Assembly (NCBI RefSeq): GCF_050015995.1
Contig: NZ_JBNHEP010000127.1
Coordinates: 36,677-100,676, forward strand
DNA from: Trichodesmium sp050015995
GTDB taxonomy: Bacteria; Cyanobacteriota; Cyanobacteriia; Cyanobacteriales; Microcoleaceae
Reading direction: 5' to 3'
Length of the DNA: 64,000 bases
Shown here: positions 27,371-36,588 of the stretch, piece after piece
How positions within the stretch are numbered: the stretch's first letter is position 1
How the letters are laid out: every line of letters starts with the position of its first letter
Made by a program: the position numbers and the translations under genes
The notes under the pieces: model-generated
Databases searched by the model: none
Told to the model about the DNA's origin: nothing
The model's input: the letters and a program-made list of their open reading frames with translations, nothing else

Positions 27371-27722
27371 GCGATGCCAATCGCCACTACTCTCTCCAGT
27401 ATGGCGACTATTGAGGCTACTTTTAGGTATTAGTTATTGATTCACTCGCTCTGAGTTACAACGTGCTGGCGAAGGGCTGGAAACAGAGTACGAACACTGA
27501 GACATCTTTTCGATTAACTACCATTTAACATGGATTGTCCCAACGTTTTCAAGCTTTCACCATGATTCAGGGGTCATCGTGTCTATTTCCATTATAGCAC
27601 ATTTGACTACAGGTTAAAACTCCTCTCCTCGTTTCCATCCAACGCTTAAAATACCGTGGGTTTCCCACTTACCGAATTTTTCTGATGATTCTTGATTAAC
27701 TTGAAGTTGTCAACTAAAGTCT

Positions 27723-28016
27723 TTAGTAAAGTTCTTCTTCTTTGTGAGTTGTGATAGTACAATCAGAGGTAGGATAAGCTACACAAGTTAGCACATATCC
27801 TGCTGTCATCTGGTCGTCATCTAAGAAAGATTGGTCAGACTGATCTACTGTGCCTGATTCAACTTTACCAGCACAGGTAGAACAAGCTCCAGCACGACAG
27901 GAGAAAGGTAAATCTAGTCCTTGTTCTTCTCCTTCATCAAGAATATACTTATCATCAGCACATTCAATTGTTGACTCTCCATCTGGAGTTTTCAGGGTGA
28001 CTTTGTAAGTTGCCAT
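27723..28016 (-). CDS. petF: Plant-type [2Fe-2S] ferredoxin
   Basis: The 97-residue protein is a standard PetF ferredoxin. FSCRAGACSTCAGKV supplies three iron ligands and YVLTC the fourth, 29 residues later. The C-terminal TSDCTITTHKEEELY is usual. It would accept electrons from photosystem I and pass them to ferredoxin-NADP reductase and other enzymes. It is the middle of three ferredoxin genes on this strand, and its KVESGTVDQSDQSFL segment matches the third copy closely. The ATG at 28016 gives the normal MATYKVTL start. Confidence 0.95.
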   Translation of the reverse strand: MATYKVTLKTPDGESTIECADDKYILDEGEEQGLDLPFSCRAGACSTCAGKVESGTVDQSDQSFLDDDQMTAGYVLTCVAYPTSDCTITTHKEEELY

Positions 28017-28624
28017 ATTATGCTCCTTTATTTAATACTTTCGTCTTTATCTGCACCAGCTAATAAGTAACATACTCCCACACTAATCTTGCGGTGTAGT
28101 GTTGATTCTTGCTTCTGAGTCCCCCTGTTGCGTTGGACAGACGCCTGCTTTAAGTACGGGATGCCTCACCCCTCTGTGTTTTATATTTCTATCTAGCTGG
28201 GTTTTGATCGCGACACATCACAATGTCCCAGTACAGACAGGTAAAGAATTATCAGAGATAATTCTTTAGGGACTGTTTTCCCAAAATAGCTAAACTCTAG
28301 AAAATAGTAATAGTTTAACTCTTTATTTACTGGAACAAGTAGTAACAGCGTGGGCAAATTAACTAGTAATTCTCACACACAACGCTTAGTAGATGTGAGA
28401 ATTACTTTCTTACTGGTTTCCACTGTTTGAATGTCTCGGAATTTGCCTAGTTTTTCCTATCCTTCCGTCAAGGTATTTTGCGCTTTCCAACGCTGCCCAT
28501 TTCATTTCCCATCAGGTTTCATGTTAGCGACAGCAAAAAACTTGGGATGTTAAGACTGGCAAATTCTTGTTTAGACTCTTGTGGATATCAACCAGGTTTT
28601 ACAATTTTCTACAGCAGTTAATAA
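28017..28624. other. Ferredoxin intergenic region
   Basis: The 608 bases contain no recognised gene. The notable object is a perfect hairpin at 28365-28406. The remaining sequence is richer in G+C than most spacers here and may be an old insertion. Confidence 0.45.
28365..28406. repeat. 13-bp perfect inverted repeat
   Basis: AGTAATTCTCACA and TGTGAGAATTACT are exact reverse complements with a 16-base loop. It could terminate transcription of the upstream ferredoxin gene (28625-28915) on the minus strand, though no long T-run follows, or it may be the core of a small element. Confidence 0.6.
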
Positions 28625-28915
28625 CTACAGCCCATCTTCCTGATGAGTTAAAATTTTACAATCAGATGTTGGCTTGGCTATACAAGTTAGTACCCATCCT
28701 TCGTCAATTTGCTCGTCCTCTAAGAAAGTTTGATCACTTTGATCTACTGTGCCTGACTCAACTTTACCAGCACAAGTAGAACAAGCACCTGCACGGCAGG
28801 AAAAAGGTAAATCGATTCCTTGCTCTTCAGCAACGTCAAGGATGATGTCATCTTCAGGACAATCAATTACTTTTTCACCATCTGGTGTAACTAGAGTAAC
28901 TTTGTAAGTAGCCAT
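28625..28915 (-). CDS. petF: Plant-type [2Fe-2S] ferredoxin
   Basis: The 96-residue protein is a PetF ferredoxin with FSCRAGACSTCAGKV and WVLTC at standard spacing. It is more acidic at its N-terminal part (CPEDDIILDVAEEQGIDL) than the other two. It lies at the upstream end of the three-gene series, with 608 bases before the next copy, so each gene probably has its own promoter. Differences in surface charge suggest different partners or growth conditions. ATG at 28915 is the start. The divergent bvdR gene begins 306 bases away. Confidence 0.95.
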   Translation of the reverse strand: MATYKVTLVTPDGEKVIDCPEDDIILDVAEEQGIDLPFSCRAGACSTCAGKVESGTVDQSDQTFLEDEQIDEGWVLTCIAKPTSDCKILTHQEDGL

Positions 28916-29221
28916 TTAATTTTTCTCTCCAGAGTTAAATATTATAAGTTAAACTTATACAATTAACCAAGGCTGATTAGCCAGTTAATTTGTACTTGTT
29001 TTTTTTCTATCTCTGATATTAAGGGAAAAAAGCAAACTTGTAAAACCTATTAGACCCAAAATTACTATAGAATTTATTATAAATAATTCTAATTTAATTC
29101 TGATTACTTATATCTTATTGGCCAATCATTATGGCCTAAATATTAAAAAATAATAAAATATAGCACAAATATATGAATATATAATTTATGATAAGAAAAT
29201 TTTTTTCATTCTATTTTTGCT

Positions 29222-30229
29222 ATGACTCAGACAAATATATCTTCCCCTTTTTGCTCTACTATCCCGATCGGAGTTGGTATTGTTGGCACTGGTTATGCCG
29301 CTAACGCTAGAGCTAAGGCATTAAAAGAAGATGAGCGATCTCTCCTAGTCACGGTTGCAGGTAATACCCCAGAAAAAACTGAGGAATTTAGTCAAACCTT
29401 CCAAGTTCAGAATACAACTTCTTGGCAACAACTAGTAGAACGAGACGATTTAGATCTAGTCATCATTTCTACTATTAATAGAGATCATGGAGCGATCGCT
29501 CGCGCTGCTCTTGAAAACGACAAACATATTATAGTTGAATATCCTCTCTCCCTAGACCCAACTGAAGCCGAGTCATTAATTTCTCTAGCAGCCAAGAAAA
29601 ATAAACTATTGCACGTTGAACATATAGAACTTCTCGGTGGTCTCCACAATGCCATTAAACAATCTTTGTCTAAAATTGGTAAAATTTTCTACGCTCGTTA
29701 CGTCACAATTAATTCTAAACAACCTGCACCCCAAAAGTGGACTTATCGCTCTTCACTATTTGGCTTTCCTTTTGTGGGAGCACTTTCTCGTTTGCATCGG
29801 TTTACCGATCTATTTGGTCAAGTTGATACAGTTAATTGCCAAAGTCAGTTTTGGTATACTGATATCGATATTTATAAAGCCTGTTTGTGTACTGCTCAGT
29901 TAAGGTTTAATAATGATGTAATTGGGGAAGTTGTATATGGTAAAGGTGAAACATTTTGGCAATCAGAAAACATCTTTACTCTTTACGGCGAAAAAGGTAC
30001 ATTAATTTTTACTCCCCAACAAGGTCAACTATTGCAGGGAGAAAAAATACAAATTATAGAAGTGGCTGCTAGGCGTGGTTTATTTGCCAAAGATACAAAA
30101 ATGGTAATTGAACATTTGTTGGGAGGAGTTCCCTTATATGTAACTCCAGAAGCAAGTTTGTATACTTTAAAAGTTGCTGACTTTACCAGAAAAGCATCAG
30201 AAACAGGGAAAACTATTGAGGTTAAATAA
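29222..30229 (+). CDS. bvdR: Biliverdin reductase (Gfo/Idh/MocA family)
   Basis: The 335-residue protein matches cyanobacterial BvdR along its length. It has an N-terminal Rossmann motif VGIVGTGYAANARAKAL, the segment IVEYPLSLDPTEAESLISLA, KKNKLLHVEHIELLGGLHNA, and FYARYVTINSKQPAPQKWTY with later GFPFVGALSRLHRFTDLFG. BvdR reduces biliverdin to bilirubin with NADPH and influences phycobiliprotein production. The C-terminal segments VVYGKGETFWQSENIFTLYG and VTPEASLYTLKVADF are also typical. The ATG at 29222 gives a short polar lead before the Rossmann fold. It is divergent from the ferredoxin genes; ferredoxin feeds the related bilin reductases, but no direct link is shown. Confidence 0.93.
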   Translation: MTQTNISSPFCSTIPIGVGIVGTGYAANARAKALKEDERSLLVTVAGNTPEKTEEFSQTFQVQNTTSWQQLVERDDLDLVIISTINRDHGAIARAALENDKHIIVEYPLSLDPTEAESLISLAAKKNKLLHVEHIELLGGLHNAIKQSLSKIGKIFYARYVTINSKQPAPQKWTYRSSLFGFPFVGALSRLHRFTDLFGQVDTVNCQSQFWYTDIDIYKACLCTAQLRFNNDVIGEVVYGKGETFWQSENIFTLYGEKGTLIFTPQQGQLLQGEKIQIIEVAARRGLFAKDTKMVIEHLLGGVPLYVTPEASLYTLKVADFTRKASETGKTIEVK

Positions 30230-30328
30230 TTCAAAAGAAGTGGTGCCTCATAGGGAGATGGGGTGGTGGGGTGATGGGGAGGGTGAGGAGTGTGGGAGGT
30301 GTGGGAAGATGAATAAGAGAACAGTTTT

Positions 30329-30605
30329 CATTAATGGATAATGGATAATGGATAATTGATAATTGCCTCGGGTTTTAACCGTTACGGAATTGAATTATCG
30401 GAAATATTATTTCTTTTCTCAAGGGGAGATTGGAGGCTCGCGTTTCGGCTAAGAGCCGACATGAAAAGCGCAGCGGCTCTGAAAGAGCGGGAGACCTCGT
30501 CATCCCATCCTGACGGAATGCTCCGCTTTCCGACCGCTTTTTCTCCTTGCTCATGAGAGGCTTTAAACCATAATTATTTAATTATTAATTATTAACAATT
30601 AATAA
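30329..30605. mobile_element. MITE-like element, inverted copy of 23490-23744
   Basis: The unit runs from TAATGGATAATGGATAATGG to GAGAGGCTTTAAACCATAAT and is the reverse of the element at 23490-23744, with a few changes near the middle. The two copies lie about 6.6 kb apart in opposite orientation, so recombination between them could invert the segment holding spoIID-like, ferredoxin and bvdR genes. Confidence 0.75.
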
Positions 30606-30790
30606 TTCGGTAATTATTAGACATCTCCAATAATAAAAAATAAAATCAATTATCGCACATAGATCATCAATTCTTTATCCTTACTCCTTCTTTTCTGGAG
30701 ATGTCTATTTTGAATGGTAAAATTATTGTAGTGTGGGCATCTTGCCCGCTAGCTGTGTACCTTATAACACAGGGAAGTGCTGTAAATTGT

Positions 30791-30893
30791 ACAGCACTTT
30801 TCAGATTGATGAACCAATAGCCACAACCAAAAGCTTGTAAAGACCTTCCATAGAACGTCCCTACTGTGATCTACTGAAATGAAAACCGCTGTA
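30791..30893. mobile_element. Small element with ACAGC...GCTGT ends
   Basis: ACAGCACTTTTCAGATTGAT at the left and TGAAATGAAAACCGCTGT at the right form imperfect inverted ends. A second copy lies at 37749-37855, with a fragment at about 10060. Confidence 0.6.
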
Positions 30894-31034
30894 AGATGGG
30901 AGAATGAACGTCAAATTACTCATCAGAAAAAATTTGACCCTCCCAAACCTAATCTTGAAATTTAATCGCAACTTTTCTCATCTTCATCTCCGCACACTTC
31001 CCACACTCCTCAATCCCTTGGCTATATTTTTAAC

Positions 31035-34000
31035 CTAACCAATACCAAACTCAACAATCATTTGCTCTACCTGATCAGCCACCAGAGGGTCTGGGTCATT
31101 CCTCAAATTAGGCAATAATTCAACCAATGCACGTTGAGATGCCATCCGCAAGTAAGCTAGAGCAGCCTCTCGCACAAAACCAGTAGGGTGGCTTAAACAA
31201 ACTAAAGTTTGTTCTGCAGTTAAACTCCAACGAGCCTCACGAGCCATCTGTAAACAGCAGGCTAAAGCCCAGTCAGAAAGAAAATGACGAAAATCTAGGA
31301 GATGTCGTAAGCGATCGCTAGGAGCCATTGGTTGATAAACAACGAGATCGGACAAACTACTTAATTTTTCCTCATAACTATTTTGATCCAAAATATCAAT
31401 TAACGAGCGCTTACAAGAAATATCTACAGTATTATCTAAAATCTCCAAACCACGGGCCACATTTGAACGGGAATCAGACTTAATATTAAAAGCTGCTGCT
31501 TGAATAGAACCCAATGGGTAAAGAAATTTCATTAACAAAAAACACTGTTCTATAGCATCTAACTCCAATAATTTGAGAGACCGTAGCAATATTTCTGTAT
31601 AATCAGTTGTTAGTTTTCCATTAACTTCCTCTAGAGCAGTAGAGTGAGAAGTAGTTGAATTCATATCTACCCCAGATAAGTCTACTATACCTGCATAAAT
31701 CTGTCCCAGAAACATCAACTCTTGCTCTACTAAAATTTCAAGTCCACTACGACCTACTCGTTCAAGTACACCTTCAATTCCAACTTCTCCTGGCATTTTC
31801 AACAATCTGCGTAAAATATTACGGCGTGTCATACCCCAGGTAGTCATCATTCTATTTACCAGAGAATCCAGTGCTTCAATTGTACCAATTTCACTAATAG
31901 CAGTCCAAGCCTGTAATCTAACTAAATCGGACTTGTGAGTATCATCCGCCAACCTGACCAGCATCGGAATTGCATCATTACCTAATCTTACTAATGCTTG
32001 CAATGCAGCTTCCCTGGTTGATTTGTAGGATAAACCCCGTAAAAGCGAGGGGTAGTAGCTTTCTAAATGAGTAGCAGCGATTACATCCATACAATACTTT
32101 CGCACTCGTAACGATTCATCCTGTAATAAGCTAGGAACATACAATCGTAACCCTTGCAAATAATCTGCTTCTCCCAAGGCACGAACTCCCATTACTCTTT
32201 CTTTTTCTTGCTTGGAAGTAATCATCCTGCGTAAAACATTAGTAGCTTCAGCTTTTTGTTCTCTGTCTCCTCGACGCATAATTAAAGCTGCTGCTGTACC
32301 TCTTACTACTGGGTCTACTGAAGATTGTAAATAAGGTCGTAGCTGACTAATATCTGGTTCTGATTCTGTGAGCCAGATGTAGCGTAAGGCTAAAGCCAGA
32401 ACTTCTGGTGGTACTGATGCCTGGGTTAGGGATTGTACTTGTTTGAGATAAACTGGGTTAGGGTGATTTAACATCACTTCCAGACTTTGGCATTGTAATG
32501 CAGGTGACATTACTTGCAGGAGTGGGGCTAATATTTCACCTAAATTTTTTTGGTCTATTTGACTTAGTAGCTCAATACAGGAACGTTTATCTTCTTCTGA
32601 AACACCCTTTTCCAAAGTTTCTACTACTGAGCGTTTCAGAGCACGCATATCTACATCTAATACACCAAATCTTCCTTTGCCAGCACTTCTTACCAACAAG
32701 CCTACATATTGGTTTCTAATTAACCATATCACTCCTAGCCATAACAAACCAGATATAATTATTGCAATGACAAATATCAGACCTTGCCGATCTTGAAACC
32801 CTGTTTGATTGGAGTCTAATATTAATCTACATAACCAGAGAATTGCTAATATTATTAATCCACTCAAACCTGTAGAAAATGGTTCTGCTACTCCATTTAC
32901 CATTGTTTGAACATCACTACGAATATTTTCTGGTAAAGGTTGGAATAAAACCGGTCCGGTAGTTTCAATTAATGTATAGTGTAGTAACTCATCTAAAAAT
33001 CTCAGAATTACTAATCCTACAAATACTGAAAATAATCCTGTTATTGCACCTGTAAAAGAAAATAACCCTAAAGCTATTGCGCCTAATGGTAGTACCATTG
33101 CTGTACCAAAAACACCTATTCTTTCTACCAAACGACTAGAGGCAAACCATTGAGTTGCTACTTGACAACTACTCAAAATTCCTTCAAACAACCCCAAGAA
33201 ACTTGCTATTTTACTTGCTCCATCAACAGCCTGGTTTTGCAATTCTAGTTGATAAAAGAATTGAAAGTCTATTAATACATATAGCACTTCTGCCATCACA
33301 AAGAATATGATTAATGGCAGTATATAACCTTGTAAAGGTCCTTTTATTCTCCGAGTAGAAAATTCTTCTTCGTCCTCTTCTGGTATCCAACGGCTAGAAT
33401 CAGGAAAAGATTGTTGATATTTCTCTGATAAATATAATAGTATTCCTGAACCCAATATTATCATTAATCCTGATACTATTGTGACGTTATTCAGCGGTAC
33501 AAAGTATAGTATTAAAGGTAAAGAAAATCCACTAATTACTCCTGCTACTAAAAAACCACTACTTATTATTGGATATGTCCGTTTAATTTCTCTAATATTA
33601 AATAACTGATTAGCTGTGATTGAAGTATTCAAATCGTTAAGCAAGTAACAAGCTTCTACCCACAACCACATCATAAAAGTAGTAAGAAAAGCTAAACTTA
33701 GACCAGCTATCGTGATATTTTCAATGCCAATCCCAAACCTAAATAAGAATAAAGGAACTGCCATTAGTAATAGAATTACCACTATTACTCGGCGCAGGGG
33801 CATGATTTTCTGTAGCCAGGAATAGATAAAGCCTAAACCTGAACCTATGCCAGCACTAGCAATATATATCCAAGGTAGTTTGTCAGCACCATATTGGTCT
33901 AAGAATAGACTAACTGTACTTAGTTCTAACCAAATTAATCCTACAGAAGTAAGAGTGTATACCACGAACATTAGTAAGGTTCGCTCTACTTCCTCATAAC

Positions 34001-34067
34001 GGAGATTGAGGGAGATTAGCAGTTTATTTCCTAATCCTGTATAACTTTTTAAACTTCTCAGTTCCAT
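31035..34067 (-). CDS. Multi-pass membrane transporter-like protein with HEAT repeats
   Basis: The 1010-residue protein has two halves. Residues about 28-440 hold some twelve membrane helices in an MFS-like or NTP/ADP-translocase-like arrangement (TLLMFVVYTLTSVGLIWLEL, GSGLGFIYSWLQKIMPLRRV). From about 480 on it consists of helical HEAT-type repeats (VDPVVRGTAAALIMRRGD, MGVRALGEADYLQGLRLYVP, SLRVRKYCMDVIAATHLESY, STREAALQALVRLGNDAIPM). Substrate and partners are unknown. HEAT repeats usually bind other proteins, so a scaffolded transporter or sensor is possible. A cyclic-nucleotide-binding domain, present in some similar proteins, is not seen. The ATG at 34067 is the start. Confidence 0.75.
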   Translation of the reverse strand: MELRSLKSYTGLGNKLLISLNLRYEEVERTLLMFVVYTLTSVGLIWLELSTVSLFLDQYGADKLPWIYIASAGIGSGLGFIYSWLQKIMPLRRVIVVILLLMAVPLFLFRFGIGIENITIAGLSLAFLTTFMMWLWVEACYLLNDLNTSITANQLFNIREIKRTYPIISSGFLVAGVISGFSLPLILYFVPLNNVTIVSGLMIILGSGILLYLSEKYQQSFPDSSRWIPEEDEEEFSTRRIKGPLQGYILPLIIFFVMAEVLYVLIDFQFFYQLELQNQAVDGASKIASFLGLFEGILSSCQVATQWFASSRLVERIGVFGTAMVLPLGAIALGLFSFTGAITGLFSVFVGLVILRFLDELLHYTLIETTGPVLFQPLPENIRSDVQTMVNGVAEPFSTGLSGLIILAILWLCRLILDSNQTGFQDRQGLIFVIAIIISGLLWLGVIWLIRNQYVGLLVRSAGKGRFGVLDVDMRALKRSVVETLEKGVSEEDKRSCIELLSQIDQKNLGEILAPLLQVMSPALQCQSLEVMLNHPNPVYLKQVQSLTQASVPPEVLALALRYIWLTESEPDISQLRPYLQSSVDPVVRGTAAALIMRRGDREQKAEATNVLRRMITSKQEKERVMGVRALGEADYLQGLRLYVPSLLQDESLRVRKYCMDVIAATHLESYYPSLLRGLSYKSTREAALQALVRLGNDAIPMLVRLADDTHKSDLVRLQAWTAISEIGTIEALDSLVNRMMTTWGMTRRNILRRLLKMPGEVGIEGVLERVGRSGLEILVEQELMFLGQIYAGIVDLSGVDMNSTTSHSTALEEVNGKLTTDYTEILLRSLKLLELDAIEQCFLLMKFLYPLGSIQAAAFNIKSDSRSNVARGLEILDNTVDISCKRSLIDILDQNSYEEKLSSLSDLVVYQPMAPSDRLRHLLDFRHFLSDWALACCLQMAREARWSLTAEQTLVCLSHPTGFVREAALAYLRMASQRALVELLPNLRNDPDPLVADQVEQMIVEFGIG

Positions 34068-34444
34068 GTAGTTTACTGAATAACTAAAGTGTATAGTTAG
34101 TAAACTAGTGCCACTATGGGGAAGTCAAAAGTCCAAAGTTAAAAATCAAAAGTATTGATTGGTAAGGCTTTTGGGGTTTTGTAACTGTTCAGTTGTTTCC
34201 GCCATCATGCACTAGAATTTGTTCTGGCCTAATCAACCTCCTTCTCGATCCCCTCATTTAAGCTCAAACCATTAACCTGTCTCAAATACAGAAAACTATA
34301 TTTCAATTCTTAGCAAGTCATACCACTAATTATGATAGCCGAGTTAAAAGAGCAAAAGTCATCTTCACAGCTACCTCCGGAAGCAATAATAGAACAATTG
34401 GTGAATAATTACAACTGCATCCAAGGCAAGTGAGGCTGTGACTA

Positions 34445-34630
34445 AAAAGGGGCTTAGATACTTCTGAGGAACTGGCAAGTGCTAAAACTCAAGAGGTTAA
34501 TCACAAGAAATTCAAGAAGATTATAGAAAATATCCTCAAAAGGGGCTTAGATACTTCTGAGGAACTGGCAAGTGCTAAAACTCAAGAGGTTAATCACAAG
34601 AAATTCAAGAAGATTATAGAAAATATCCTC
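34445..34630 (+). repeat. Perfect 93-bp tandem duplication, coding-like
   Basis: Two identical 93-bp copies stand head to tail. The frame is open through both: each reads KRGLDTSEELASAKTQEVNH and on to KIIENIL, and a TAG follows at 34634. A TGA stands just before the first copy and no start codon fits, so this is a fragment. Perfect identity means a recent duplication or active homogenisation. Confidence 0.85.
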
Positions 34631-34759
34631 AATTAGACTCTGTACCTAGCAACAACCAAATTCTTTCCACTGGAAAGTGTAATTTCTCTATTTTGGCCAG
34701 TAGTTTACTCTCGTACATACTACATTTTATCTTCCACCTCAGACCTCAAGCAGAAGATT

Positions 34760-34819
34760 ATGAATTTTATTGACTATTTCAACGGTACTCTTGCCAAGCC
34801 TTTTGTCTTGAAGTTTTAG
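34760..34819 (+). pseudogene. C-terminal fragment of an IS630-type transposase
   Basis: The 19 codons MNFIDYFNGTLAKPFVLKF end in TAG and resemble the usual end of IS630/Tc1-type transposases (IDYFN.T.AKPF.W.F). Nothing upstream continues the frame convincingly. A small relic is the best reading. Confidence 0.45.
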
Positions 34820-35097
34820 GGGTTTTCAAAGTATGATTAAGTAGATTAATATGCCACGCTTATACTGGCTCAATCATCATACTAAATGATGATGATGATC
34901 ATATTTAGTTTGGCTGGGGAACATTTGTTTTTTATAGCGATCAAATGGATGAGTATTCTATCTCAATAACAGGGCATAGATCCGACTGCTCAATTATTTA
35001 TGCTATCCTGCACTAGCTTTACTTACTAAAAAATTAGTATTCTATTATACTGTATGAATAGTATAGTTAGAGTTGTAAATACTTTGAATATCCAACT

Positions 35098-35628
35098 TTA
35101 CTTTTTAGGGGAGAACAACATCATCATACTGCGTCCCTCCCTCTTAGGAGCCTGTTGAACCTCAGCTAAATCTTTTAAATCTTTTGCCATCCGTTGCAAT
35201 AATTCTTCTGCAAGGTTACTATGTTGTATCTCCCTGCCTCGGAACATAATAGTAGCCTTCACTTTATCACCAGATTCAAGAAAGCGCTTTGCATGAGATA
35301 AGCGAACATTATAGTCATGCTCTTCAATTTTATAGCGCATCTTAACTTCCTTGACTTCTGCGTTATGCTGCTTCTTTTTTGCTTCCTGTGCTCTCTTTTT
35401 CTGTTCAAACAGGTATTTACCATGGTCCATTATTTTACAAACCGGTGGATCGGCTGTATCACTTATGAGAACCAGATCAAGCTCCTTTTCTTCGGCCATA
35501 CGCAACGCTTCTTTTGTATCCATAATTCCCAATTGCTTGCCATCTGGATCGATAGCTCTGACTTTAGGAACTCGAATACTTTCATTAATTTGAGGCTGAT
35601 TACGATTATTTCTTTTTTCGATTGGCAT
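35098..35628 (-). CDS. infC: Translation initiation factor IF-3
   Basis: The 176-residue protein is a complete IF-3. The N-terminal domain has INESIRVPKVRAIDPDGKQL and KELDLVLISDTADPPVCKIM. The linker is KYLFEQKKRAQEAKKKQ, and the C-terminal domain has KEVKMRYKIEEHDYNVRL and KVKATIMFRGREIQHSNLAE. IF-3 binds the 30S ribosomal subunit, keeps it apart from 50S and checks the start codon. It appears to begin with ATG at 35628, whereas infC in many bacteria uses a rare ATT start that IF-3 itself represses. No strong ribosome-binding site is seen. No ribosomal protein genes rpmI or rplT follow downstream, as they do in many bacteria. Confidence 0.97.
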   Translation of the reverse strand: MPIEKRNNRNQPQINESIRVPKVRAIDPDGKQLGIMDTKEALRMAEEKELDLVLISDTADPPVCKIMDHGKYLFEQKKRAQEAKKKQHNAEVKEVKMRYKIEEHDYNVRLSHAKRFLESGDKVKATIMFRGREIQHSNLAEELLQRMAKDLKDLAEVQQAPKREGRSMMMLFSPKK

Positions 35629-36588
35629 TAATTAGGATTATTAAAACGATTGTTCAGAGGGACATCCGTACCAAATGAGGCTACGGTATTTAGTTATTGA
35701 GACTTTCACAGTTCTACTGAACTTACCCAAATTTACCAAAACTAGAGTTTGAGTTTTGGAGGCTAGCTTCCTGCTTCACGGAGAACAAGTGACCGAAGTC
35801 TATAACTTAATTCTCTACCAAGGATTAAATTTAGTGGAAACTCCACTAACTATGGCCTTTGATTGTTTTGAAAACTTTGCTACTCTATTGGACTATTTTC
35901 GGGACATATCAGGTTAAGGTTATTGACATAATCCCGACGCTCTCCTACGGGAGAAAGCGGGTCTTTAACCAAAGTTGAGATTAAATCCATTAACCACCCT
36001 TTAAGAGTCAACCTACTATAGAAGAGTTTTGTACAGGATTTCAAGCCTTAAATTGAATTAAATTAAATTAAATTAAATTAGCTTCGTTTTTTCTTTAAAC
36101 TATTGTAGCAAACTTTTAAAATTTTTCAAGGTTTATATTATCCGTAAATAAATATATATATGTCAAACTTTGTCCAATTATTTTGCTTCAGTCGTTAGCC
36201 CTTACACTCGAAGTGAGTGATATCATACTTGAAAAAAGAATGTTACAAATAACGAGCTAGTATGCTTGAAAACCTAATTTCCGAATTTCCTATCCTGGCC
36301 ATATGCCATATTAAGATTTTTGAACTACTTAAAACCTAGCACTTAACTAAAAATTTATTTGTAGCAAGTATCGATCGCGCCTGGTACAATAGGATATTAT
36401 TGCATCTATTCCTCCCAAAAAGACTAGACTTATTGAAATGTTTGCTTTTATACCCACATTCTTCGTCAATAGGTATAATTTGAATTTGGAAGCAATAGAC
36501 CCTTAACTATCTCTGACCCATGGAGTTTTATACCTAAAATCAGCAACGCCACAAATCTTAATATTTAGAAATATAATATAAATGTATA
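35629..36588. other. Long intergenic region with IS remnants
   Basis: No intact gene is seen. A short frame at about 35765-35917 (HGEQVTEVYNLILYQGLNLV, stop at 35915) may be a gene fragment of unknown kind. An IS200/IS605-like right end lies at 35933-35963 on the minus strand. A run of AATTA pentamers (five or six units) lies at 36056-36080. Confidence 0.45.
35933..35963 (-). mobile_element. IS200/IS605-type right-end hairpin remnant
   Basis: On the minus strand GAAAGCGGGTCTTT is absent from the end proper, but CCCGCTTTCTCCCGTAGGAG, then AGCGTCGGGATTATGTCAA, forms nested hairpins and ends in ATGTCAA, as IS200/IS605 right ends do. No transposase frame is attached. Confidence 0.4.

Larger units (their letters stand above)
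27012..27722. other. Ferredoxin intergenic region with IS remnants
   Basis: The 711 bases hold no gene. They contain a probable IS200/IS605 right end (27047-27080, minus strand), a complete MITE (27182-27370) and, on each side of the MITE, unusual G+C-richer sequence that may be what remains of the same IS. The three ferredoxin genes are therefore unlikely to be a tight operon. Confidence 0.55.
30230..31034. other. Intergenic repeat cluster
   Basis: No gene is seen. It contains a GGGGTGGTGGGGTGATGGGG low-complexity run (30254-30320), the inverted copy of the GGTTTAAAGCCTC element (30329-30605) and a smaller ACAG...GCTGT element (30791-30893). Confidence 0.6.
34068..35097. other. Intergenic region with duplicated and decayed coding fragments
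   Basis: About 1 kb without an intact gene. It contains a 33-codon frame (34333-34434, MIAELKEQKSSS), a perfect 93-bp tandem duplication (34445-34630), a short IS630-type transposase tail (34760-34819) and a run of GATGATGATGATCAT near 34887. It appears to be a graveyard of one or more insertions. Confidence 0.5.

Noticed and set aside
30356..30556. 66-codon plus-strand frame
   Set aside because: It lies wholly within the dispersed repeat element at 30329-30605, and the reverse copy at 23490 does not keep it as a sensible protein.
35317..35631. Plus-strand frames opposite infC
   Set aside because: Antisense shadows of a well-conserved gene.
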